The notes: generated from the sequence alone by a model not told the origin. A DNA stretch of 64,000 nucleotides from DATARH01 sp963712835 (GCA_963712835.1 CAVQJJ010000005.1:310001-374000); one strand, 5' to 3'; counted from the stretch's first letter, positions 35,799-44,855 are shown. Numbers and translations are program-made.

Positions 35799-37091
35799 AT
35801 GACGAGGGACGGCGGGAAGATCGGGGTGCGCGAGGTAAAGGCGCTGGGTCCCGGTCAAATCGTTTGGGATCGCGGCCCGGGCGCCGTCGCCGGGTTCGGC
35901 GCGCGTCGGCAGACCGGCCCAGCCGTCACGTACATCGTCAAGTACCGCACTGCAAATGGCCGCCAGCGTTGGCAGGTCATCGCCCGGCATGGCGTCCTCA
36001 CGCCCGATGAGGCACGGACAAAGGCGAAAGAAATTCTCGGAGAGGTCGTGAAGGGTGCCGATCCCGCCGCCGCAAAGCAGGAAGCGCGGCAAGCGAAGAC
36101 TGTCGCCGACCTCTGCGACCTTTACCTTGCCGATGCGGAAGCAGGCCGGCTGCTCACGCGGCGCAAAGTCGCCAAAAAACCCAGCACGCTCGCGACCGAT
36201 CGCGGTCGGATCGAACGCCATATCAAACCGCTGCTCGGCCACATGGCCGCTGCCGCAGTAGACCGCGGCGATGTCGAACGGTTCATGCATGCTGTGGCCG
36301 AAGGCGAGACCGCGGCAACGTTGAAAACGCGAAAGCGTGGCGTCGCGCGGGTTCGCGGGGGCAAGGGTACGGCGAGCCGCACCGTCGGGCTGCTGGGCGC
36401 GATCTTCACCTACGCCATCAGGCGCCGCGTGCGTGCAGACAACCCGGTTCACGGCGTCCTGCGCTTCGCAGACGGCCGGCGTGAGCGGCGGCTGAACGAT
36501 GACGAGTACGCCGCGCTCGGCCAGGCGCTTCGGGATGCTGAGGCGCACGAGGCAATTTGGCCGGCGGCGATCGACGCTACCCGGTTCCTCGCGCTCACCG
36601 GCTGGCGAAGCGGCGAAGTGCTAGAGCTGAGACGCTCCGACATCGACCTCGCCCGGCGCACCGCGCGGCTCTCGGACACGAAGACGGGGCTGTCGATCCG
36701 GCCGATGTCGCAGGCGGCGTGCGACGTGCTTCGCCGCACGGTCAGTATCGACGGGGGGCAGCTGGTCTTCCCGGCGACGCGGGGCACCGGCGTGATGCTC
36801 GGTTTCTCAAAGCTTTGGGCGCGTATCGCCAAGCTCGGCAAGCTGCCGGCCGATGTCACGCCGCACGTGCTGCGGCACTCTTTTGCGTCGATCGCCGCGG
36901 ACCTTGGGTATTCCGAATTGACCATCGCGGCGCTGATCGGCCACCGGGGCGGCAGCGTCACGACGCGATACACGCATCATGCCGACGCGACCTTGCTGGC
37001 GGCCGCCGACGCGGTGGCGGACGAAACCGCGCGCCGCATGGGCGATGCGAAGCCCGCCGCGGACGTGGTACCGCTACGCGCGGCGCGATAG
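35799..37091 (+). CDS. int: P4-type tyrosine integrase
   Basis: 430 residues from the ATG at 35799 (an in-frame TTG lies five codons upstream). The N-terminal arm-binding domain contains GFGARRQTGPAVTYIVKYR and RHGVLTPDEARTKAKEIL, typical of P4/phage-island integrases. The catalytic domain has Arg in LTGWRSGEVLEL, the HVLRHSFASIAADLG box (His-x-x-Arg), GHRGGSVTTRY with the second His and the nucleophile Tyr. It should recombine the tRNA-Arg attachment sites 178 bp to its left. An excisionase-like HTH gene (38128) lies nearby. All catalytic residues are present, so it may be active. Confidence 0.92.
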   Translation: MTRDGGKIGVREVKALGPGQIVWDRGPGAVAGFGARRQTGPAVTYIVKYRTANGRQRWQVIARHGVLTPDEARTKAKEILGEVVKGADPAAAKQEARQAKTVADLCDLYLADAEAGRLLTRRKVAKKPSTLATDRGRIERHIKPLLGHMAAAAVDRGDVERFMHAVAEGETAATLKTRKRGVARVRGGKGTASRTVGLLGAIFTYAIRRRVRADNPVHGVLRFADGRRERRLNDDEYAALGQALRDAEAHEAIWPAAIDATRFLALTGWRSGEVLELRRSDIDLARRTARLSDTKTGLSIRPMSQAACDVLRRTVSIDGGQLVFPATRGTGVMLGFSKLWARIAKLGKLPADVTPHVLRHSFASIAADLGYSELTIAALIGHRGGSVTTRYTHHADATLLAAADAVADETARRMGDAKPAADVVPLRAAR

Positions 37092-37186
37092 CATCCGATC
37101 GCGGCGGCTAGACCGACGGGCCGAATGGCGGGCACCGCACTCGCCTGCCGCCGCGATCACCTTGCGGGCCTCCTGCGGAGGCGCCG

Positions 37187-38005
37187 ATGCCACGCCGACC
37201 CGGCCGAGACACGCAGCTGCCGCCAGTGGCAACGACGGAAGTCGGCGTTCCCCTTCGAGCCGAAGCCTCGGCGCAGCGCCGCGTGCATGTAGGGCAGCCT
37301 TTACCACGCGCCATTCGCACGAAACAAATTCTCCGGTTTCGGCATTGTCAGCAGCGACGCCGAGCCTGGATCGGCCTGTGGGACATTGCCGATTGGATTG
37401 CTTGCGAGCGCGGAAGGACCGAGCGGCGCGACGAACAATTGCGACAGCAGGGCTATCGCGATCTGCTCGACGCGATGCGGCATGGTGAATTCGATCGACA
37501 GGGCGTGAGCCTTGTCCTCTATCTGTCGCCGCACCCGGATGCCGAGCGTAAACGGGGTCATCTCCGGCTGGCGCAAGAATGCCTTGAGCAGAGGGTCCGG
37601 TATTATGCCGGCACTGACCTGCTGATCGAGCAAATGTTGCCACGCTGCTTTGTACCGCGCGCGTTGGCACGGAGTTGGTTCGAGCGCCGCGGAATAGCCT
37701 GGCCAGGAGTGTTCGATCCCACGTCGGCAAGCCGTGCCGTATCTGATGAAGCAATGCTTTTCAGTGACAAGCGCACGCTGCCACCCTCGCGGCTCAAGGC
37801 ATTTTGGCCCGAGGCGGAAGCGGAAATTATGAAGTGGCTCGACGGGAACGGCTGCCCAGCGGACCGGGACGGTAATCAGGCAAAGCTCGAACGCTTCACG
37901 ATTGAAGAAATCCTCAATAAACGCGGATGGGAAGCTGCCCCCTCAACGGTCCGGCGGCACGTCCGGGGGTGCATCGAGCGTCAACGCAACAAACTTGGGA
38001 CGTAG
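37187..38005 (+). CDS. Island protein of unknown function
   Basis: 272 residues. I do not recognise a named domain, but the pattern of GLWDIADWIACERG, YRDLLDAMRHGEFD, CFVPRALARSWFERRGIAWP and a C-terminal helical segment (FTIEEILNKRGWEAAPSTVR) is like proteins commonly found between the integrase and excisionase of alphaproteobacterial islands. The C-terminus could be a small helix-turn-helix. The first 40 residues are Arg/Pro-rich and may not be translated; a later start is possible. It is in the same direction as the integrase and excisionase. Confidence 0.65.
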   Translation: MPRRPGRDTQLPPVATTEVGVPLRAEASAQRRVHVGQPLPRAIRTKQILRFRHCQQRRRAWIGLWDIADWIACERGRTERRDEQLRQQGYRDLLDAMRHGEFDRQGVSLVLYLSPHPDAERKRGHLRLAQECLEQRVRYYAGTDLLIEQMLPRCFVPRALARSWFERRGIAWPGVFDPTSASRAVSDEAMLFSDKRTLPPSRLKAFWPEAEAEIMKWLDGNGCPADRDGNQAKLERFTIEEILNKRGWEAAPSTVRRHVRGCIERQRNKLGT

Positions 38006-38127
38006 TGTCGGCGTAACGGGTCAATGGGGCATTGGACGACCATTGACCCATCCAATAGGCCTAATCGGCCGAGATATCGGGCAAACATCATCACACTGGC
38101 GCCCTCGCAATCACGAGCGAGGATGCG

Positions 38128-38454
38128 ATGGCACCCGATACGATCCCGACCCGGACCTCGACATCTGCCGTCGCGCTGGCGACCGCAGCGAACCCCGATC
38201 CCGACACTCTCTTGACCCGCCGCCAGGCCGCCGCAGCCCTAACTGCGGCCGGCTATCCAACCGCGCCGGCCACCCTGGCTCGCAAGGCCAGCGTCGGCGG
38301 CGGCCCCGTCTACCGACTCTATAGCTCGCGAGTCGTGTATCGCTGGGGCGATCTGGTCGCCTGGGCACGGTCGCGTATGAGTCCACCGGTCCGCTCGACG
38401 GCCGAGCTGGATACCGCACGGCGCACGTCCGCAGCAGAGCATACGGGCGGATGA
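38128..38454 (+). CDS. AlpA/excisionase-like helix-turn-helix protein
   Basis: 108 residues. The centre reads LLTRRQAAAALTAAGYPTAP, ATLARKASVGGGPVYRLYS and RVVYRWGDLVAWARSRM: a MerR/AlpA-type DNA-binding fold in which the wing ends in the W-x-x-L-x-x-W pattern. In satellites and islands such proteins act as excisionase or as activator of the integrase. It lies between the integrase block and the primase gene in the same direction, which fits this role. Confidence 0.75.
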   Translation: MAPDTIPTRTSTSAVALATAANPDPDTLLTRRQAAAALTAAGYPTAPATLARKASVGGGPVYRLYSSRVVYRWGDLVAWARSRMSPPVRSTAELDTARRTSAAEHTGG

Positions 38455-38515
38455 TGCCTTCTTGGGGGCCGCCGCCCGGGCGCGGCCCGGCGCGCCTCGC
38501 CAGGGCGGCGGGCCG

Positions 38516-38635
38516 ATGATCGACGACGCCAGCTACAACCCTCCGGATAGCCGAACCGGCCCCCAGCGCAAGCTCACCCAAAGGTGCGGTCGTGACCGGC
38601 TACCCGCCCTCGATCGAGCTAGTTCGGCTCGATGA
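38516..38635 (+). CDS. Very short ORF upstream of the primase genes
   Basis: A 39-codon frame (MIDDASYNPPDSRTG start) that ends inside the next short frame. No family is recognised. It is listed because three consecutive short frames here overlap in the way phage-island operons often do. It may be non-coding. Confidence 0.25.
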   Translation: MIDDASYNPPDSRTGPQRKLTQRCGRDRLPALDRASSAR

Positions 38636-38756
38636 GCATGCCTCCTCGCCGCGGCACTCGCACGTCCCAGGTGCGGGCACCTGTTTGGCGCCGCGGCGCG
38701 CCAATGGCGGCAATGCCCACGACGGTGACGATCCGCTGTCCGAGGCGCTGCGATGA
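38592..38756 (+). CDS. Short ORF coupled to the primase-like ORF
   Basis: 54 codons from a GTG. Its stop overlaps the ATG of the next frame (ATGA at 38753), the usual sign of translational coupling. Composition (Asp/Glu at both ends, VRLDEHASS) is protein-like, but no function can be given. Confidence 0.35.
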   Translation: MTGYPPSIELVRLDEHASSPRHSHVPGAGTCLAPRRANGGNAHDGDDPLSEALR

Positions 38757-38968
38757 CGCCGCCGATCAGCGCTGGCGATATCGGACGCGCGCTCGCGCAG
38801 CGCATCGACGCCCTGGTGTTCGATGTGCTGCCTGGCAGCCGGGAGGGTGCCAAGTGGCGCAGCGTCGCCGGCGAGCCAGGCCGCTACGATGACCGCCGGC
38901 GGCGCCGTCGAGAGCGTGCGGCCGGCGCCAAGCCCGGATACTCGTCCTTTCGCCACCGCCGCCCTTGA
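38753..38968 (+). CDS. Small protein resembling the start of an island primase
   Basis: 71 codons. Residues 10-42 (GRALAQRIDALVFDVLPGSR, then WRSVAGEPG) resemble the N-terminal part of phage/plasmid primase proteins that usually continue with a zinc ribbon (W-R-x-G-S-x-A-G-E-P-G). Here the Cys residues are absent and the frame ends in an Arg-rich run. It overlaps the prim-pol gene by 80 bp in another frame. It could be a separate accessory protein or the displaced N-terminus of a larger ancestral protein. Confidence 0.4.
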   Translation: MTPPISAGDIGRALAQRIDALVFDVLPGSREGAKWRSVAGEPGRYDDRRRRRRERAAGAKPGYSSFRHRRP

Positions 38969-40610
38969 CCTGCGCCGGCGAGGATTGTTCCCGATCCCTC
39001 TGGGTGGCGAGGACGGCAAGCAGCCGCTGATCACCCGTTTTACGAAGATGCTCAAGCCATCGCGCGTCACCTTCGAAAAGTGGGGCGAGCGTTGGCCGGA
39101 GGCTGCCATCGGCATCGTCACCGGCGCCGTGTCAGGTCTGCTCGTTGTCGACATAGACAGTACTGACCCGACTGTTTGGGCTATGGCGATCAAGCGCTTC
39201 GGTGACACACCGCTCAAGATTAGGACACCTTCGGGCGGGATGCACCTGTATTACCGCTCGAACGGCGAGCGGAACCACAATCTGCGGCCCGAGCTGCCGG
39301 TTGACATCAAGGGAACCGGGGGCCTGGTTGCGGCACCCCCGAGCGTGAGACTTACCGGCAAGCACGCTGGCAAGGCCTACAAGTTCCATGTTGGGTCATG
39401 GGATGACCTAGCCCGGCTTCCGCGGATAAAGCCGGGCGCTCTTGAGACACGCGAGCGCGGCGCGCCACGCCGCAACGAAAAGATCCCACCGGCGGCCGTA
39501 CCGCTGCGCGCCGTCGGCAGCGGCTACCGCAACAACACGCTCTGGCGCGCCTGCATGTGGCACGCCTCGGACTATCGCGCGGAAAGCGAGTTGCTCGCGC
39601 TCGCGCTCGAGATCAACGGCACCCTTATCAAGGCTCCGCTCGACCGCGCCGAGGTCGCGAAGCTGGTGCGTTCGGCCTGGGGCTATGAGGTCCGCGGCGA
39701 GAATTGGATCGGCCGGCGGCGTGGCAGACGGCCGCCCTCTGCCGCGCTCGATGCCGCCCCAGCTGCGTATCCCGACGCGGGTTTGCTGCTGCGTGTCGTG
39801 AGGCACGCATTCGGTGCCCTCGACAAGAAGGGTGCACCCTTCCCGGTTGCGCCCAGGCCGATGGCGGAGGCTCGCGTCATTCCCGAGTGGGGCGCATCCG
39901 ACCGGCGCTATCACCGCGCGCTGGTCGTGCTGTTGCAACTCGGCCTGCTGGTCATCGTCCACAGGGGCGGTCGCTGGAAGGGCGACGCAAATCTCTTTCG
40001 CTTCGGAAATGGAGATCGTCCAATGTCGCCACAGCTCGTCGTGTCGAATGCCGCTCCACCAGCGGACGCCGATTTGATGCGCGTCGTCGACGCACTGAAC
40101 TCCGGGCTATCGATCCGCAAGGCGGGCCAGGCGCTCGGCCTCGACAAATCCAAAATTCTACGGCTGAAACACCGCGCTACGCTTATGGGGCTGCTCCAGG
40201 CATCTCACGCCGAAGTGCCGCCTCTTGAGGTGTCTCACCAACCAGGTGTCTCACCGGCTGACGCCGTAAGTAAGAAAGAAAATACACCCGCCGCCGCGGC
40301 CGCGCCCGCCGCTGGTAGGAGCGAGGCTGTAGGGGGCGGGACGCCTGAGGCTGTTCCTTCTCTGCCTGAGACACCTACGCTTCGTGAGACACCCACAGCT
40401 GTCCCAGCTGACAGGCCCGGCTGTCTGCTTTACCTGCCCGACGGCAGCGGCGGCTACACACAGTGCTGCCGGCCGGTTTGCGCCGATGGGATATTCTGTC
40501 GGGAGCATGCCGCCGCCCCAGTCGATCAGGGCAAAATCGCACGGCGGCCGAAAATCGATTTTTGGGGCGGCAACACGGATGAACAGATTCTGGCCGCCGC
40601 CGGCCAATGA
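38889..40610 (+). CDS. Prim-pol type replication protein (primase/polymerase with C-terminal HTH)
   Basis: 573 residues from the ATG at 38889; the 22 preceding codons are shadow. The N-terminal half is a bifunctional primase/polymerase domain: AALDLRRRGLFPIPLGG, AAIGIVTGAVSGLLVVDIDS (the catalytic Asp-x-Asp) and GGMHLYYRSNG, with PVDIKGTGGLVAAPPS completing the active site. About residues 210-280 form the PriCT helical domain (YRNNTLWRACMWHASDYRAE). Then come an apparent winged-helix (RRYHRALVVLLQLGLLVIVH), a second HTH (GLSIRKAGQALGLDKSKILR) and a Cys-rich end (C-L-L..Q-C-C..F-C). It should initiate replication of the island, as Rep does in satellites. No helicase domain is seen. Confidence 0.82.
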   Translation: MTAGGAVESVRPAPSPDTRPFATAALDLRRRGLFPIPLGGEDGKQPLITRFTKMLKPSRVTFEKWGERWPEAAIGIVTGAVSGLLVVDIDSTDPTVWAMAIKRFGDTPLKIRTPSGGMHLYYRSNGERNHNLRPELPVDIKGTGGLVAAPPSVRLTGKHAGKAYKFHVGSWDDLARLPRIKPGALETRERGAPRRNEKIPPAAVPLRAVGSGYRNNTLWRACMWHASDYRAESELLALALEINGTLIKAPLDRAEVAKLVRSAWGYEVRGENWIGRRRGRRPPSAALDAAPAAYPDAGLLLRVVRHAFGALDKKGAPFPVAPRPMAEARVIPEWGASDRRYHRALVVLLQLGLLVIVHRGGRWKGDANLFRFGNGDRPMSPQLVVSNAAPPADADLMRVVDALNSGLSIRKAGQALGLDKSKILRLKHRATLMGLLQASHAEVPPLEVSHQPGVSPADAVSKKENTPAAAAAPAAGRSEAVGGGTPEAVPSLPETPTLRETPTAVPADRPGCLLYLPDGSGGYTQCCRPVCADGIFCREHAAAPVDQGKIARRPKIDFWGGNTDEQILAAAGQ

Positions 40611-40729
40611 CCGATACCGTCGCTGTCTTGGAGCTGTGTCCTGCGGCACTCAGTCGGCAAGACGGAGGACGAATTGCGCCTGCCGGTATCCTTTACATGG
40701 CGGCTCACGCGCCGTCCTTCTCGTCCTAA
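40607..40729 (+). CDS. Tiny ORF coupled to the primase gene
   Basis: 40 codons whose ATG overlaps the primase stop (ATGA). It is convergent with the terminase gene and overlaps its last 4 bp. There are no recognised features; it may be a small coupled peptide or chance. Confidence 0.3.
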   Translation: MTDTVAVLELCPAALSRQDGGRIAPAGILYMAAHAPSFSS

Positions 40730-41349
40730 TTAGCCGGTTCCGAGTGGGGCACCAGAAGGAAATTCCTGATCTGCCTGTCGTTAAGGCCACGGGCCTTGAG
40801 GTGCTGGGTCATCTGGGCGTCGAGTTCCTCGTCGGAGAGGTGGGCGAAGTCGCCGGGCTTGCCAACCTCCTGGCGATCGATGACCCAGCCATTCATGTGG
40901 TTCAGCTCGGCAATGGCGGCTTTCTTATCGTGGAGCTTGACCCGAATACGGCGGCGCCCGTCGGTCAGATACTCGACCGTAATCTCTTGAACCGCTGCGA
41001 GTTGATCTCTCGTCGCCTCCGACAAATCGGTGATGCGATCAGAACCATCGAGGCGGGTGTAATCGGCAACGTTCGCATAAGCCATGCGAGCAAGCTCGGC
41101 GACATTGCGTTCGCGGGAGACGGCGTAGGTTTCGATTGCGCGTTCTACAGCTGCCTCGATCCGTTCCTCGGCTTTTTGGACATAGGGGGCTATCTTGGGG
41201 TTTCGGAGAAGCTTCTTTGCCTCCACGGAACAATTCTGCGGCGACATTGTAGTGTCGTAGGCGATTTTGTACGCGTCTGCCCCATTTCGCCCATTGGCGA
41301 GGTATGCTTTGAGGAATTTCGCCTGTTTCTCGGTGAGTTTTTTAGCCAT
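40726..41349 (-). CDS. Phage terminase small subunit (TerS)
   Basis: 207 residues. The first 60 (LTEKQAKFLKAYLANGRNGA, then DAYKIAYDT, EAKKLLRNPKIAPYVQKAEE) are the N-terminal DNA-binding helix-turn-helix of the Terminase_2 family; the middle is alpha-helical and suits oligomerisation; the C-terminal tail has ERLDAQM-like acidic residues. TerS recognises the packaging site on phage DNA. No large subunit, portal or capsid gene is near, which is the arrangement seen in phage satellites that redirect a helper phage's packaging. It is on the opposite strand to the integrase/primase group. Confidence 0.85.
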   Translation of the reverse strand: MAKKLTEKQAKFLKAYLANGRNGADAYKIAYDTTMSPQNCSVEAKKLLRNPKIAPYVQKAEERIEAAVERAIETYAVSRERNVAELARMAYANVADYTRLDGSDRITDLSEATRDQLAAVQEITVEYLTDGRRRIRVKLHDKKAAIAELNHMNGWVIDRQEVGKPGDFAHLSDEELDAQMTQHLKARGLNDRQIRNFLLVPHSEPAN

Positions 41350-41361
41350 AGCGAGGGTAAT

Positions 41362-41931
41362 TTAGGGCAATGCGACGGTATTTGTGAAGGCCGCTGGTCG
41401 CGCCCGGGTTTGCTGCCTTGGTTCCATGGAACAGCCCCACCGCCGAAGCGAAGGGCATTGCCTCATCTGTTGCCGGGTAGCATCACCCCTTTCAGCAAGC
41501 GCCGCCCGCAGGGCCGGCAGGTGCATCCACATCGCATAAAGGGCGATCAACGGCGGCAACAACGCCGGCACCACGATCGCCCAGCCGGCGTAGCTCGCGT
41601 ATAGGTCGGAAGCATAGATCGCCGCGACACCGGAGAGCGGAAGCAGGATTGCAGCGGCCACCAGCGCCTGCAGTGGCATCTTCTGACCTTTGCGGCCGAG
41701 GAACAGCAGGATCGCCAGCACGATCCACAACAAGAAGATCAAGACGAATGCGATCAGTTCGGTAAGCCCTCTCTCGATCGCGTTGCTTGCCGGCTCGCCG
41801 CGCTGGATGAACTCGCGGGCGGGCGACGGAACGATATCGTGCATCAGGGCGAGGTAGAGAAGACAGGCGAGTCCCAACAGCAGCAACACGCCGATGGAAA
41901 CTATTCGCGGCGCGCGCGGATCGGTCGACAT
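41362..41931 (-). CDS. Inner-membrane protein of unknown function, C-terminus probably replaced
   Basis: 189 residues with four or five hydrophobic helices (SIGVLLLLGLACLLYLALM; IAFVLIFLLWIVLAILLFLG; ALVAAAILLPLSGVAAIY; AIVVPALLPPLIALYAMWM). I do not know a function for this family. After LRAALAERGDAT the sequence turns into a polar, Cys/Arg/Gln-rich tail without helices, unlike the rest. This suggests a junction near 41490, perhaps the right border of the satellite-like segment. It is 12 bp from the terminase gene on the same strand. Confidence 0.55.
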   Translation of the reverse strand: MSTDPRAPRIVSIGVLLLLGLACLLYLALMHDIVPSPAREFIQRGEPASNAIERGLTELIAFVLIFLLWIVLAILLFLGRKGQKMPLQALVAAAILLPLSGVAAIYASDLYASYAGWAIVVPALLPPLIALYAMWMHLPALRAALAERGDATRQQMRQCPSLRRWGCSMEPRQQTRARPAAFTNTVALP

Positions 41932-42230
41932 TGAACAGGGCGCCCCATTTCTCGGATGTGTCAGCCCAAGCCTGCAGTCCGATCAGCGACTTGCGCTTGC
42001 CGCTCCGGCACGCTAGCCAGCGCGCGGCGGAATGGCAACCGCCACGCCGCGACGGACGGCCGAACCGCAGGGCTATGACGCGAAGGTCTGCCCTCGGCGC
42101 ATCTGCCCCGTTGCCGAGCGTGCCGGTCACGTCAGCTAAGTGAACCGACCCCAGACGTTCAGCCGGCGTGGCGGGCGCGCCTCAAGATGCCCCACCGGAC
42201 CTTTGCCGAGGAACTTCGCCGGCCCCCAAC

Positions 42231-44501
42231 TTAATCGGCGAGCGGGTCGGGGCGCAGCTGGAACTCGACAACGAGCGGACTTGAGCGCGTCTCCGGCGTG
42301 GCGCCCGGCGCGCCGGGCGCCGGCGCGTCGATGCCTTCGATGTGGAACGGGGTGCGGTTACCCGAGGTCACCCACAATTCGCGGCCCTTCCACCCCGCTT
42401 TGGGGTCGTCGATGCGGCCCTCCAGACCCTTGGCGAAAAAGCCCATCGGATAGGGCACCCGCAGCTCGACGATCTGCCCGCCGACCAGCGCGTGCAGTGA
42501 ATCCGACTGGTTGCCGGTCTCGAACGGCACGTTGGCGCCGAGCCCCAGGATGTTGTGCTGATCGACCCAGACGAAATATGGGTTCTCCTCGGCACCCGGG
42601 TCGCCCTGGAACCCCGGTCCCGGCAGCGCGTAGAACGAAAAGCCCTCGGGGCATTTTTCGCCCTTCTCGGCGCCTGGGCCGTTGAGCGGGGCCTTGCACT
42701 TGCGCCTGTCGAAGCTGGCAAGATGACCGCTGTCGAGCGGCAACCAGGCGACGCCGTTGCGGTCGACATCCATGCCACGGATGCCAAAGCCGGGCAGTGG
42801 GATCTTGTAGACCTCGGTCAGCGCCGTCTCGGCCGGGTTCGGCCCCGGTATGACGTGCAGGATATAGCCCGGATGGGCGAGGCTCGACCCCCAGATCGAG
42901 CCGTCGGCCGGCGAATAGGAGATCGCGTACATCCCGTAACCGATGCGCGTGTCCTTGGTCGGATCGATCGGCTGGCCCGGCTCGTTCCATTCCGCGGTGC
43001 GTTTGCCGTTGCCGACGGTATCGACGATGAACGGCGTCCAGCCCTGCGATTTCGCCGCGTCATGCGTCTGCCAGAACAGCTTGGTGTTGATCCAGCCAAC
43101 GACCGCCGCCTCGGGCACCGGCGCGCCGCCGTACCCGGTGTTGTTGCTGAGCCACAGCGTGTTGTCGGCGTCTTCAGCGAAGTTCAGATGGTGGGTGCCG
43201 AAGCAGGTGTCGATGGTCGTGAACTCCTTGGTCTTGGGATCATAAACCGTGACTTGTCGCGAGTTCTGGAAGAACCCGTCATGCGGGAAGTCGAGAGGAT
43301 AAAGCTGCGCCGAGCGCAGCGACGAGCCTTTCTTGCAGTAATCCGGGATGTCCTTAGGTGACCGGTTCTGCGCCGCCCAATAGACGCGGCCGTCCTGGTC
43401 CATCACCGACGTATGTGCGTTGACCTTGCTGTCCCAGGTCTGCTCCAAGCCCCAATAGGCCGACGCCACGACTACCTCGTTGGCCAGCGCCGAACTCGGC
43501 GTGCCGTCGCGTACCGGCGGCTGGATCGTGGCCTTGGTGTTGTGCACGGGGTCGAGCACCGGCTGCAGGCTAGTGCTGAGTTCGGTATCGCCGTAGATGA
43601 GGCCGTAGGCATTGACCGTCGGGTTACGCCGATCGGTCGAAGACAGATCGTGCAGGTAGTGCTTCGGGTCGAGCCAATCGCGCACGGTGACGACGATGTT
43701 GCGCTCGATGCCGACCGGCCGTGGCGGGCTGCGGCTCGGCAGCTCTCCCGCCTTGATGCGGTCGGTCCAATCGGCGAGCGCCGCCAGATGCCCACCATCC
43801 GGGGTCATCACCTGTGTTATGAAATTGACCATGTCATGTCCGGCCGGACCGACCGAAAGCCGGTCGGACCAGGCATCGCGTGACGAGTCGAAATGCCCAA
43901 GCGCCGCCGGGATGTTGCGCGTCGCGTAGTTGCCGATCTGATGGCAATTGCCGCAGCCGTTGGTCTTGACGAAGTTCAGCCACTGGTCCTGGCTCTTGAA
44001 GCTTTCCGGGATGCCGTTGCCTTTGTCCCCGGTCCCCGGGAAGCGGCTCTTGTCCGGTATGCGGATCATCGAGGCCCAATAGATCGCCGGGTAATATTGC
44101 GCTGCCGCGGCAAGGCTCGGCGCGACGACCGCGGTGAGGTTGAGGGTCTTGCCCAGTTCCGCCGGAACCTTCTCTGAGTCGATAAGGCCATAGCCGCGCA
44201 CCCAGACCCGGTAACCTGCTTTGGGCAGGTCGGGAATGACATATCGGCCGCGTTCGTCGGTGACGACGATCTTGGCGAAGCGGGTGCCGAGATCCTTGGT
44301 TTCGGCGATGACCCAGGCGCCGGCCTCGGCGCCAAACCGGCTGGTGACGACCCCGCCGATTGACTTGTCGTCAATCATGGCGGCGGTCGGATCGGCCGAC
44401 TTAGAATCTGCCGGCTGCTGGGCACGCGCCGCGGCGGCGACGAGGAGAAGGGGCAAGACAACGACGCGCAATAGAGCTGTCGGCAGCCAGCGGATGGCCA
44501 T
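42231..44501 (-). CDS. Secreted beta-propeller protein with a cytochrome-c motif and carboxypeptidase-like regulatory domain
   Basis: 756 residues with a signal peptide (LLRVVVLPLLLVAAAARAQQ). About residues 45-125 are a carboxypeptidase-regulatory-like beta domain (GGVVTSRFGAEAGAWVIAET, TDERGRYVIPDLPKAGYRVW). A single CGNCH haem c site follows near residue 184 (FVKTNGCGNCHQIGNYATRN). The rest is beta-propeller-like, with repeats such as EFTTIDTCFGTHHLNFAEDA and GIRGMDVDRNGVAWLPLDSG. Export plus one haem points to periplasmic oxidation or binding of a substrate. Similar proteins are widespread in soil proteobacteria, with no settled function. It is transcribed leftwards, in the same direction as the two following secreted-protein genes, with about 600 bp between. 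Confidence 0.72.
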   Translation of the reverse strand: MAIRWLPTALLRVVVLPLLLVAAAARAQQPADSKSADPTAAMIDDKSIGGVVTSRFGAEAGAWVIAETKDLGTRFAKIVVTDERGRYVIPDLPKAGYRVWVRGYGLIDSEKVPAELGKTLNLTAVVAPSLAAAAQYYPAIYWASMIRIPDKSRFPGTGDKGNGIPESFKSQDQWLNFVKTNGCGNCHQIGNYATRNIPAALGHFDSSRDAWSDRLSVGPAGHDMVNFITQVMTPDGGHLAALADWTDRIKAGELPSRSPPRPVGIERNIVVTVRDWLDPKHYLHDLSSTDRRNPTVNAYGLIYGDTELSTSLQPVLDPVHNTKATIQPPVRDGTPSSALANEVVVASAYWGLEQTWDSKVNAHTSVMDQDGRVYWAAQNRSPKDIPDYCKKGSSLRSAQLYPLDFPHDGFFQNSRQVTVYDPKTKEFTTIDTCFGTHHLNFAEDADNTLWLSNNTGYGGAPVPEAAVVGWINTKLFWQTHDAAKSQGWTPFIVDTVGNGKRTAEWNEPGQPIDPTKDTRIGYGMYAISYSPADGSIWGSSLAHPGYILHVIPGPNPAETALTEVYKIPLPGFGIRGMDVDRNGVAWLPLDSGHLASFDRRKCKAPLNGPGAEKGEKCPEGFSFYALPGPGFQGDPGAEENPYFVWVDQHNILGLGANVPFETGNQSDSLHALVGGQIVELRVPYPMGFFAKGLEGRIDDPKAGWKGRELWVTSGNRTPFHIEGIDAPAPGAPGATPETRSSPLVVEFQLRPDPLAD

Positions 44502-44705
44502 GTTCCTCCCCTTGCTTTTTTTAAGCCCTACATGCAGGGAGCATATCCCATAACGTGACCACAGAAATGGCGAATATACCCAGCGCGGATGGCTGCGTTC
44601 GGCGCGTCTCGCCCGTTCCGCCTGTTCCGGTGACGGTCCCGTTTCCGGCGCTCAGCTGCCGGCTAACTGCTGAGGACCGGGTGACCGCCATGCCCGTTTG
44701 GGACC

Positions 44706-44855
44706 CTCAAGGCCTGGATGGGCGCCACCCATTTCCTGACCCGGACCCTCGACAAGGTCCGAACCGAGATGAGCCTCCACGTTCTGGCCTACAACCTGAA
44801 GCGAATGATCAGGATCTTCGGGGTGGGACCGATGATGGCGGCGATCAGAGCCTGA
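44706..44855 (+). pseudogene. IS1182-type transposase C-terminal remnant
   Basis: The plus-strand reading from 44706 (LKAWMGATHFLTRTLDKVRT, then EMSLHVLAYNLKRMIRIFGV) to a TGA at 44853-44855 matches the C-terminal end of IS1182-family transposases (K-x-W-M...FL.R....V.TE-S-L..LAYNLKR). The rest of the transposase is missing. It sits in the 44502-45104 gap, which otherwise holds no gene I recognise. Confidence 0.65.

Noticed and set aside
40384..41604. 406-codon plus-strand frame over the terminase gene
   Set aside because: Antisense shadow of TerS and the membrane protein; composition is not protein-like.
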